Shown: positions 19,018 to 26,532 of the stretch, one piece after another | Position numbering within the stretch: the first letter of the stretch is position 1 | How the letters are laid out: each line of letters starts with the position of its first letter | Assembly (NCBI GenBank): GCA_021802485.1 | Contig: JAJZXF010000012.1 | Span: forward strand, 1 to 47,645 | DNA: 47,645 bases | Direction of reading: 5' to 3' | Source of the DNA: Actinomycetes bacterium | GTDB lineage: Bacteria > Actinomycetota > Acidimicrobiia > Acidimicrobiales > JAJZXF01 | Notes under the pieces: model-generated | The model's input: the letters and a program-made list of their open reading frames with translations, nothing else | Told to the model about the DNA's origin: nothing | Database searches by the model: none | Program-made: the position numbers and the translations under genes

Positions 19018-19953
19018 GTGATTAACGAGAACGCGGACTCTAGCGATCAGGCGCAAATCACGAATGGCGGTCCCTTGTCCTTGCGGGAGAACAGCACGAG
19101 CGCTGTTTGGCCGCGTGCGTCTACCCAGGTAGCGGCTGTGATAGGCGACCCAGTTAGGCACTCGCTGTCGCCCGTGCTCCTGAACGCGGCGTTTATGCAG
19201 CGTGGGATGGACTGGGTGTACATCGCGTTCGAGGTCCCGAAAGGCGCGGGTAGCGCCGCGGTAGAAGCTGCGAGGACCCTTGGGATTAGGGGGATGTCGG
19301 TGACGATGCCGCACAAGGAGGCTGTGTTCGACTCCTTGGATGGTGTAAGCGAAACCGCTGGCGTGCTTCGTGCGGTGAACACGATTGTTGCCCGTGGCTC
19401 GAAGCTTTTCGGCGAGAACACCGACGGCGAGGGTTTCGTCAACGCCTTGCGAGAAGCGGTCGACTGGGACCCAGCGGGTCGAGACTGCATAGTCTTCGGT
19501 GCGGGCGGAGCCGCGCGGGCAGTAGTGCTCGCACTTGCATCCAGGGGTGCCGCGAGCATTGGTATTGTCGGTCGCAACAGCGTTCGCTCTGCGGCTGCGG
19601 TGTCGCTCGCTGGCGCGGTGGGACGGATCGCGGTTGCTGAGGAGGTAGCGGCTGCTCAGTTGATCGTGAACGCGACGCCGGTTGGGATGAGCGGCCTTGC
19701 AGGCGGTCACGATGCCAGGCTGCTTGTGAGGCCGGAGGATCTGGGTTCGGGTCAGGTGGTCGTGGATCTTGTATACCAACCGAGGATCACGCGGCTGCTC
19801 GAGACTGCACACTCACGCGGAGCGACGGCCGTTGGCGGGGTCGGCATGCTGGTACACCAGGCAGCTATCGCTTTCAAGCTGTGGACAGGTGAAGAGGCGC
19901 CGCTCCAGGCGATGTGGGACGCTTTGTCGTCTGAAGGCCCAAAGGGGTCCTGA
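19018..19953 (+). CDS. aroE: Shikimate dehydrogenase
   Basis: Reduces 3-dehydroshikimate to shikimate with NADPH in aromatic amino acid synthesis. The shikimate-binding motif is PVRHSLSPVLLNAAF (about residue 46), the catalytic Lys is in VTMPHKEAVF (about 102) and the catalytic Asp in GENTDGEGF (about 137). The dinucleotide-binding loop GAGGAARAV is near residue 162, and NATPVGM follows. The chosen start is GTG 19018; the first 35 residues are not conserved. A TAGGAT hexamer at 18994 might be a -10. It is the last gene of the housekeeping run. Confidence 0.94.
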   Translation: MINENADSSDQAQITNGGPLSLRENSTSAVWPRASTQVAAVIGDPVRHSLSPVLLNAAFMQRGMDWVYIAFEVPKGAGSAAVEAARTLGIRGMSVTMPHKEAVFDSLDGVSETAGVLRAVNTIVARGSKLFGENTDGEGFVNALREAVDWDPAGRDCIVFGAGGAARAVVLALASRGAASIGIVGRNSVRSAAAVSLAGAVGRIAVAEEVAAAQLIVNATPVGMSGLAGGHDARLLVRPEDLGSGQVVVDLVYQPRITRLLETAHSRGATAVGGVGMLVHQAAIAFKLWTGEEAPLQAMWDALSSEGPKGS

Positions 19954-20000
19954 ACCGCAAGATCGGCCAGATGAATCAAGCTGAGCTATGAGACACCCGA

Positions 20001-20031
20001 GCAGTGCTGTGGTAGTCTAAGCAGTGCTGTG
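20001..20031 (+). promoter_or_regulatory. Direct repeats flanking a -10-like hexamer upstream of the surface-protein cluster
   Basis: The 11-mer gcagtgctgtg occurs at 20001-20011 and again at 20021-20031, exactly 20 bp apart (about two helical turns). TAGTCT at 20013-20018 between them fits a -10 element, and a short hairpin (GGCGGC/GCCGCC, 20040-20059) follows in the would-be leader. This looks like a regulated promoter for the gene at 20089, with same-face binding of a dimer or pair of activators. No factor can be named. Confidence 0.35.
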
Positions 20032-20088
20032 TTTGCCAAGGCGGCACGTGAGCGCCGCCAAGGGCCCAAGGGTTGCGGGGAGGACGCT

Positions 20089-21146
20089 ATGAACATATCT
20101 CGGAAGCTGCGGACAGGGGGGGGCTTGGCCAGCGATCCAGTCGATCCCGGACAGGACCGCCTCGTGGAGAGGGGTTCATTCGATCTGGGTCCCGAGGAGT
20201 CGTCGGGATTCTCAGTGCCTTGGTTCTGGTCGGCCTTGCAACCGTAGTTCCGCGTAGCACGCCTGTTGTGGGTGTCTTGAGGCTTCAGCGCAAGCAGCGC
20301 GATCTTCGCCCGACGCTCACTTCCAGGTCGATCTCACAGCCTGCTCCGATAGCGCTCTGGTCCGACTCTTCGTCTCTATACTGGTCCGGAGGCTTTTCAA
20401 GCGCCAGTGGCATGGTGCACTCCAACTCAGCAATGACCTTTGCCGGAAGCGGGTTGAGCTTGAACGGACCGGTCGAGTATGCGACGAGCCTCAGCATCGT
20501 CGGTGCGAAGCCGTCTTTTTCCAAGACGCCAAGCAAGGTTGCTCCCTATGGGCCGACGATGAACTACAACCTCGGTCTGTATGCTCCAGGCGGCGAGCAG
20601 GCTCTATCCGCAGGCAGCTCATATTTCAATGAGACCTCAACATGCTCTTCTTCTCATGGCACCTGGTTCGTCTGGGGCTCTCTTTCTCCTGGTCTTTACT
20701 GGGTGCCGTGCAACGTCGTGTTCTTGGGCGTCGCTCAGTCCATGAGGATCACCGTCGTTGCTACAGGAACCATCAGCGTAGTTGGTGCCTTCGAGAGCTT
20801 CAGCTCGTACATGGACAATCTCATGCTTGCAACCACATCGAACTCGCCGCTCGCACTCATGCTGACAGGCGCTGGGGTCTCTACGAAGGGATACCTCTGG
20901 GACCCGACGGGAGAAGTGTGGATCACCGGCGCTGGTGACTCGCTCGTGTGCGGAGCGATTGGCGCAGGCATTATCGTCACAGGGCTCGGACTCAGCATCG
21001 ACGGGACATCCTGTCCGGTGATACCGCCGGTGGTCTTCTCCAAGCCCATCTACCATGCGCTTCCTGCTCCGATATACGTGAACACAGCGTCGCTTCCACC
21101 GCAGCCAACACCGAGAGGCACCCCAATGGTGCTCCCTGCGCCCTGA
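20089..21146 (+). CDS. Exported beta-helix-like protein, reading frame broken at a G8 tract
   Basis: The ATG at 20089 has a strong Shine-Dalgarno (ggggagga, 4-5 bases upstream), but its frame ends after 52 codons at 20247. The long frame (to 21146) is entered by a -1 shift at the G8 tract 20116-20123. It then gives a basic leader, a hydrophobic segment VVGILSALVLVGLATVVP, and about 290 residues rich in Ser, Gly and Val. These contain SGMVHSNSAMTFAGSGLSL, APYGPTMNYNLGLYAPGG and SPGLYWVPCNVVF, resembling the beta-helical VHSN-type proteins found near actinobacterial pilus-like genes (recollection, not searched). A TTG at 20073 is in the long frame but lacks a spaced ribosome-binding site. It may be one half of a split gene with the next ORF. 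Confidence 0.6.
20116..20123 (+). repeat. G8 homopolymer at the frame junction
   Basis: Eight consecutive G's lie nine codons after the ATG at 20089. In that frame the bases read G GGG GGC, which fits a -1 slippery heptamer X XXY YYZ. With nine G's the gene would be open through to 21146; with eight it stops after 52 codons. Slipped-strand phase variation, programmed frameshifting, or a sequencing error all fit. Confidence 0.85.
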
Positions 21147-21220
21147 TGGCGCGCATACGTCAAGCGCCTTTCCAAGTGGCGCCAACACCGAGAGGCACCC
21201 CGGCGTTGCTCCCTGCTGTC
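21104..21220 (+). repeat. Imperfect direct repeat, 77-bp offset, splitting two ORFs
   Basis: The 21-base block beginning gccaacaccgagaggc at 21104 recurs at 21181; about 33 of the first 40 bases match by hand count, and similarity fades after that. Both copies encode PTPRGTP, but in different frames because 77 is not a multiple of three. Deleting one unit would fuse the ORF ending at 21146 in frame with the ORF running to 23896. Confidence 0.8.
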
Positions 21221-23896
21221 AGCGATCCATACGAACCAGCGGCCTCTGCGATGCAGGGGGTGCCGATCCTGAACTCGTCCTCAGCGCAGACCCAGTACGG
21301 GCCTACCCCAAGTGTTTTCCAGCCCTTCCAGGGGACGAGTTACCATTCGCAGCTGAACTCAACCGGTGTCGCTCTCAGTCCTCCAGACCCAGTGATAGCG
21401 ACAGACGGGGAAACTGTCGCAGAGGCGGTCAATGCCACGTTGAGCTGGTACCCCACCTCTCCCGGAGCTGGTCAGTCAGGCGTGTTGAATCTCAACTCCC
21501 TTTTCAACCAAACTTTCCTGGACAGTACCTACGGCGCGTTTGGCCCACTTGGGGGTCCGGGCCCAAACGGAGAGACCTGTAGCAATTTCGCAGACCCGCG
21601 CTTGTTCTACGGTAGGAATACCTGGTTCCTGACTGGCCTGCTTGTCGCGGCATGTCCCGCCACGTTCCACTACACGGCGGTTGTAATTGGCGCGACAAAT
21701 GATCTTGCTGCGAACACCGCGGCGGGATGGGCCTTCTATGTGATCGACCAGAACACCCCGGATTACACTAAGAGCCAGCAGGGGTTCTATCACTGCTGTT
21801 TCGACCAGCCCCGTATGGGAGTGAATACGAGTGATGTCGTTGTCACGTTTGATGTGTTTCACAACCCAGATGGTTCTTCACGACACCCCTACCCGTGTTG
21901 GCAGTCTCCCAAGAATAAGGAACAGATATGGGCGCTCGCGAAGGTGGATCTTGTCAACGCGGCGGACGCGGCCGACAGCGGTGGTTCTGGATCGAACATG
22001 TGCAATAACTGCGAGTCATCACAGATACTTTGCAAAGGCCCAAGCTGCCGCTATGCGTTTCCGGTATCTGGCTCGCCCTTCATTGTTTACAATGCTTCTC
22101 AAGCCAGCGGCGGGACGGGCCCATACTTTGGGCTCATGGCACTAACTGGAACGCCGGGTGTCTTTCCGGGTATCGCCCTTACGCTGGCTACGGATAAAGC
22201 CTATGGGATTCCGCTGACGTCATGCTTGAGCGACTCGTGGCCAGGCCCGTGCGCAACGACTGAACCACCGCGAGCGGTCAACGCGGCGACGAAAGCCTTC
22301 CGGATTCCCCAAGGACCTGGCGGGCCACTAACTCCCCAAATTGATGACGACAGGGTGCTCTCTGCTGCGTATGAGGCCAATCCATACCCTGGTATTATTG
22401 GCGAGATATGGGTGAGCGGCAACACGGGCTGCGATCCCGGGGGCTCTGGTGCACCTTTGACGATATGCGCCTACGTGTTCAAGATTGCAATACTCTCGTT
22501 TACTCCGGGAGGGGAGAATTCAGCTACTCCGGGAGGGGAGATTTTGGCGTGGCTTACTCGGCAGTTTCTTGTAGGGAGTCCCGGTGTCAGCTTCATGTAC
22601 CCTGCTGTGGCATTGGACGGTTGCCAAGCAGATATTCCCTCTTCTTTTGATTGTCCCGAGAACCTCTACATCTCGATGACCGAGGCGGGTAACTCGGTCA
22701 AGAATACCTCTGTGAGCAGCTACCCATCAGCGGTGGTGGCTACGGTGCCAGGCGATCTCGTGCTTCACAACGTGGTGATATATTCGTATCCGTTGCAGGC
22801 GTTCTCGATGGTGACGCTGCAACCGGGGCTTCAGAACGACGGGACTTGGCTTGCCCAAGGATGGCCTGCCAATAAGAATTGCGATGGTAGCGATCGTTGG
22901 GGGGACTACCTGGCGGCCTTTCCCGATCCCAGTCGTGCGAACCTCGTGTGGGTGGTCTCAGAGGACGTGGTGTCGAATACCCCAGTTGCTGTGAACAACA
23001 GTTGTACTGGTGGGCTGACGACCTGGGCTTACGGTTGGAGTACCACGATAGCTGAGGTCTCCTTGCGGCCAACGCCGACATTGTCAAGCAAGGGCCTATG
23101 GATGGCTACTGCGGGTGGTGATGTGCTCACTTTCGGTCAAGCGGCAAACGTCGGCTCGAACGCTGGCCCAGTGAAGACCCTCGACGAGCCAGTAGTTGGC
23201 ATGGCTGCTAGGCCGCATGGCAATGGCTACTGGCTCGTGGCATCTGATGGTGGCGTCTTCGCTTACGGCGATGCGGCCTTCTACGGCTCGATGGGCGGCG
23301 AGCATCTCAACAAACCGATGGTCGGCATCGCTGCAACCCCGGATGGCAACGGTTATTGGACGGTGGCATCTGATGGTGGCGTCTTCGCCTACGGCGATGC
23401 TGTGTTCCACGGCTCGATGGGCGGCAAGCACCTCAACAAGCCAGTAGTTGGCATGGCTGCTACCCCGGATGGCAACGGTTATTGGACGGTGGCATCTGAT
23501 GGTGGCGTCTTCGCCTACGGCGATGCTGTGTTCCACGGCTCGATGGGCGGGCAACCGATAAGCGCACCGATAGCTGGTATGGCATCCCCACAGGCTGGTG
23601 GTGGCTACTGGCTTGTCGCGAAAGACGGCTACGTCTATGCCTTCTTCGGTTCCTCGACATCACCGACAACGACAGTATCGCCAATCAGCGACGTGGCAAG
23701 CATCGTCGCACCCCGCTCTGCGGGCGGCACGGACAGCGCCTGTTACTACGTGGTTGGTGTCTATATGCACGTCTATGTAGGCGGCGGCAGCGCCTGTGTC
23801 GCCGACACCAAGAATTGGTACGAAACGCTAAACACCACTCCAGGGTGGCCAGGTTTCTTGCCCAAGCACCCGATCGTTGGCGTTGCAGCTGAATAA
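21146..23896 (+). CDS. Large propeller-like surface protein with 42-residue C-terminal repeats
   Basis: The frame starts at an ATG overlapping the previous stop (TGATG) and gives 916 residues without a signal peptide. Residues about 40-620 resemble secreted sialidase-like proteins: PDPVIATDGETVAEAVNATL, then NFADPRLFYGRNTWFLTGL, with many Cys, Asn and aromatic residues. I cannot assign a catalytic activity. From about residue 650 there are 42-residue repeats of the type GYWTVASDGGVFAYGDAVFHGSMGG: four clear copies and about two degenerate ones, probably beta-propeller blades. Lack of an export signal is odd for such a protein and supports the idea that it was once, or still is, joined to the upstream ORF, which has the hydrophobic N-terminus. 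Export by reinitiation alone seems unlikely. Confidence 0.75.
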   Translation: MARIRQAPFQVAPTPRGTPALLPAVSDPYEPAASAMQGVPILNSSSAQTQYGPTPSVFQPFQGTSYHSQLNSTGVALSPPDPVIATDGETVAEAVNATLSWYPTSPGAGQSGVLNLNSLFNQTFLDSTYGAFGPLGGPGPNGETCSNFADPRLFYGRNTWFLTGLLVAACPATFHYTAVVIGATNDLAANTAAGWAFYVIDQNTPDYTKSQQGFYHCCFDQPRMGVNTSDVVVTFDVFHNPDGSSRHPYPCWQSPKNKEQIWALAKVDLVNAADAADSGGSGSNMCNNCESSQILCKGPSCRYAFPVSGSPFIVYNASQASGGTGPYFGLMALTGTPGVFPGIALTLATDKAYGIPLTSCLSDSWPGPCATTEPPRAVNAATKAFRIPQGPGGPLTPQIDDDRVLSAAYEANPYPGIIGEIWVSGNTGCDPGGSGAPLTICAYVFKIAILSFTPGGENSATPGGEILAWLTRQFLVGSPGVSFMYPAVALDGCQADIPSSFDCPENLYISMTEAGNSVKNTSVSSYPSAVVATVPGDLVLHNVVIYSYPLQAFSMVTLQPGLQNDGTWLAQGWPANKNCDGSDRWGDYLAAFPDPSRANLVWVVSEDVVSNTPVAVNNSCTGGLTTWAYGWSTTIAEVSLRPTPTLSSKGLWMATAGGDVLTFGQAANVGSNAGPVKTLDEPVVGMAARPHGNGYWLVASDGGVFAYGDAAFYGSMGGEHLNKPMVGIAATPDGNGYWTVASDGGVFAYGDAVFHGSMGGKHLNKPVVGMAATPDGNGYWTVASDGGVFAYGDAVFHGSMGGQPISAPIAGMASPQAGGGYWLVAKDGYVYAFFGSSTSPTTTVSPISDVASIVAPRSAGGTDSACYYVVGVYMHVYVGGGSACVADTKNWYETLNTTPGWPGFLPKHPIVGVAAE

Positions 23897-23904
23897 GAGC
23901 AAGG

Positions 23905-23993
23905 CAGGCTGTCGCAAAATGGCCCGAAACAGCGGTCTCCGAAGGCAAAACCCCAGGTGGCGTTCCGCTCCAAATGCATTTTGCGACAGCCTG
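23905..23993. mobile_element. 89-bp MITE-like element with 17-bp perfect terminal inverted repeats
   Basis: caggctgtcgcaaaatg at 23905-23921 is the exact reverse complement of 23977-23993. The element is flanked by the 4-bp direct repeat AAGG (23901-23904 and 23994-23997), as expected for a target-site duplication. It has no coding capacity. The termini resemble those of DDE insertion sequences, so it may be mobilised in trans. The alternative is a transcription terminator for the gene ending at 23896, but the 55-base loop and flanking repeats favour an element. Confidence 0.7.
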
Positions 23994-24112
23994 AAGGAGG
24001 CGGTAACCAGATGCTCACCCATGATTCTCCCAGTAGCCCGAGAATCGCCGAGTTGTTCTTGTGGTGGATGGATTCTGGTGGTCTTGAGCACCGAGAAAAG
24101 GGGCGTGGGAAG

Positions 24113-26491
24113 ATGACCCGACGGCGCTGGAGGGATCTGGGATTGGCACCTATCGTCGCTGCAGTTGCAACTGTTGCGCTGCTCGCAGTAAGTACTGCGC
24201 CAGCATTTGCACAGCCGGCAAGCTGGACGGTTACCCCGACGCCCAGCATCACCTCGGGGTTTTGGGTCGGGTTCGGTGGCGTTTCCTGTGCTGGTGCTAA
24301 TTTCTGTGCTGCAGTTGGAAGCTATGTTTTGAACTCGACCGACACGCCGCAGACCCTGATCGAGACTTGGGATGGCGCGAAGTGGTCCCTCAGCGCGAGC
24401 AAGGACTCATCCTCGTCGGAGAGGAACGGGCTTGCTCGCGTTGACTGTGTAAGCGCCACGTTCTGTGTTGCGGTCGGAGATTCGTCTTCAGGGTCAATCC
24501 TCTATCCGACCTACCACACGCTCGTCGAGACCTGGAACGGGACGAGCTGGTCGATCACGCAAAGTCCCAATCCGTCTTCTACCGAGACCGCGACGCTATC
24601 GGGAATCTCATGTGTAAGCATTACGGACTGCAAAGCGGTTGGTTGGTACGACAACGCCTCGGGAATCGCACAGACCCTTGCGGAGACCTGGAACGGCACA
24701 ACCTGGTCCATCACGCAAAGTCCCAATCCGTCTACTACCGCGACCGCGGCGCTATCGGACGTTTCATGTGCGGACTCGGGCTACTGTACCGCGGTGGGTA
24801 GCTACAACGCGCCTAATGCGATGCAAACCCTCATCGAGACCTGGAACGGGACCAGCTGGTCCATCACGCAAAGTCCCAATCCGTCTGCTACCGAGAACGC
24901 AGTTCTTCGGGCCATCTCGTGTACGAGCCAGAGTTACTGCGTAGCGGTTGGCCGCAACGACGCTGCTCCCAGCATGAGACAAACCCTCATCGAGACCTGG
25001 AACGGCGCCAGCTGGTCCATCACACAGAGCCCTGATACTTCTGCGTCGACATCGAATGTGCTGTATGGCGTGTCGTGTGTGTCTGCTCAAGGTTCGACAT
25101 CGTGTGTTGCGGTGGGTTACTACGAAGGCCAAGGCGGTTGGCAGACCCTTATTGAGAGCTACGACGGAGTCTCCTGGGCAATCACTGAGAGCCCGAACTC
25201 GTCGGCAAGCCACCCGGCCAGCTTAGACGGGGTCACTTGTACCTCTTCGAGTAGCTGCTTTGCGGTCGGAGGAGCGCACTATGACGCTCTCGTACTAACC
25301 GGCTCATCTGTGCCCGCAACCCCGTTTAACGTCACGACCACATCGCTTCCCCAGGCGGTGGTGGGCCAGAGTTACTCGGCTAGGCTCGGAACAACTGGTG
25401 GTGTGTCGCCATATACGTGGTCGCTCTCCAGCGGATCCCTTCCACAGGGCCTTTCGCTATCTGCATCAGGTGTGATCTCAGGAGTAGCGACGAAGCCTGG
25501 CACCTACAGCTTTGTCGTTAGCGTCACGGACTCGAGCAGTCCACCCCAGTCCACCAAGGGCACTGTTCCCATCACCGTTGCTGACGCTCCTGTGCTCTCA
25601 GCAAAGGGCTACTGGGAAGTGGCCTCCGACGGAGGGCTGTTTGCCTTCGGCGACGCTCACTTCTACGGATCTATGGGTGCAAAGCCCCTCAACAAACCAA
25701 TCGTCGGCATCGCTACAACCCCAGATGGGAAGGGATATTGGGAGGTCGCCTCAGACGGAGGGCTGTTTGCCTTCGGTGACGCTCACTTCTACGGATCCAT
25801 GGGTGCAAAGCCTCTCAACAAGCCAATAGTCGGCATCGCTACAACCCCTGATGGAAAGGGATATTGGGAGGTCGCCTCAGACGGAGGGCTGTTTGCCTTC
25901 GGTGACGCTCACTTCTACGGATCCATGGGTGCAAAGCCTCTCAACAAGCCAATAGTCGGCATCGCTACAACCCCTGATGGAAAGGGCTACTGGGAAGTGG
26001 CCTCCGACGGAGGGCTGTTTGCCTTCGGCGACGCTCACTTCTACGGATCCATGGGTGCAAAGCCTCTCAACAAGCCAATTGTCGGCATCGCTGCTACCCC
26101 AGATGGGAAGGGCTACTGGGAGGTCGCCTCGGACGGAGGGCTGTTTGCCTTCGGCGACGCTCACTTCTACGGATCTATGGGTGCAAAGCCCCTCAACAAA
26201 CCAATTGTCGGCATCGCTACAACCCCTGATGGAAAGGGATACTGGGAGGTCGCCTCAGACGGCGGACTCTTTGCCTTCGGCGATGCCCACTTCTACGGAT
26301 CGATGGGTGCGAAGCCTCTCAACAAGCCAATTGTAGGCATCGCAGCAACCCCAGATGGCATGGGCTACTGGGAGGTTGCCTCAGACGGGGGGCTGTTTGC
26401 ATTCGGCGACGCTCACTTCTACGGATCCATGGGTGCAAAGCCGCTCAACAAGCCAATCGTCGGAATCGCTACATATGTGGTGGCTGGATGA
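24113..26491 (+). CDS. Secreted protein with two seven-fold repeat arrays joined by an Ig-like domain
   Basis: From ATG 24113 (ggggcgtgggaag just upstream) the protein is 792 residues. A Sec signal peptide, LAPIVAAVATVALLAVSTAPAFA, precedes QPASW. Residues about 45-400 hold seven repeats, each centred on SCxxxxxCxAVG followed by QTLIETWNGTSWSITQSPNP; the regular Cys pair suggests one disulfide per blade of a seven-bladed propeller. A putative-Ig (He_PIG-type) domain, AVVGQSYSARLGTTGGVSPY to VVSVTDSSSPP, covers about 410-490. The C-terminal 294 residues are exactly seven 42-residue repeats (GYWEVASDGGLFAFGDAHFY...). No anchor is visible; probably secreted or envelope-attached. Function unknown; adhesion or polysaccharide binding is a guess. 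The frame is open upstream to 23957, but that part arises from the MITE. Confidence 0.85.
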   Translation: MTRRRWRDLGLAPIVAAVATVALLAVSTAPAFAQPASWTVTPTPSITSGFWVGFGGVSCAGANFCAAVGSYVLNSTDTPQTLIETWDGAKWSLSASKDSSSSERNGLARVDCVSATFCVAVGDSSSGSILYPTYHTLVETWNGTSWSITQSPNPSSTETATLSGISCVSITDCKAVGWYDNASGIAQTLAETWNGTTWSITQSPNPSTTATAALSDVSCADSGYCTAVGSYNAPNAMQTLIETWNGTSWSITQSPNPSATENAVLRAISCTSQSYCVAVGRNDAAPSMRQTLIETWNGASWSITQSPDTSASTSNVLYGVSCVSAQGSTSCVAVGYYEGQGGWQTLIESYDGVSWAITESPNSSASHPASLDGVTCTSSSSCFAVGGAHYDALVLTGSSVPATPFNVTTTSLPQAVVGQSYSARLGTTGGVSPYTWSLSSGSLPQGLSLSASGVISGVATKPGTYSFVVSVTDSSSPPQSTKGTVPITVADAPVLSAKGYWEVASDGGLFAFGDAHFYGSMGAKPLNKPIVGIATTPDGKGYWEVASDGGLFAFGDAHFYGSMGAKPLNKPIVGIATTPDGKGYWEVASDGGLFAFGDAHFYGSMGAKPLNKPIVGIATTPDGKGYWEVASDGGLFAFGDAHFYGSMGAKPLNKPIVGIAATPDGKGYWEVASDGGLFAFGDAHFYGSMGAKPLNKPIVGIATTPDGKGYWEVASDGGLFAFGDAHFYGSMGAKPLNKPIVGIAATPDGMGYWEVASDGGLFAFGDAHFYGSMGAKPLNKPIVGIATYVVAG
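25607..26488 (+). repeat. Seven tandem 126-bp repeats
   Basis: Seven head-to-tail units of exactly 126 bp (42 codons) run from 25607 to 26488, ending directly at the stop codon. Protein identity between units is nearly complete (differences at IATT/IAAT and PDGK/PDGM), and the DNA differs mainly at synonymous sites, indicating recent expansion or gene conversion. The homologous units of the upstream gene (about 23100-23600) are more diverged. Confidence 0.95.
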
Positions 26492-26532
26492 CCGATCGAG
26501 ACTCTCCAGCGGAACGGTTCGGAGGCTGAACT

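Noticed and set aside
18670-19812. 380-codon minus-strand ORF opposite mltG/aroE
   Set aside because: Shadow of mltG and aroE; no recognisable domain or ribosome-binding site.
20040-20088. Possible riboswitch in the leader of the surface-protein gene
   Set aside because: There is one short hairpin, but no conserved c-di-GMP, cobalamin or other aptamer core could be found.
25607-26488. CRISPR-like regular spacing
   Set aside because: The 126-bp units are directly tandem, coding and without variable spacers.
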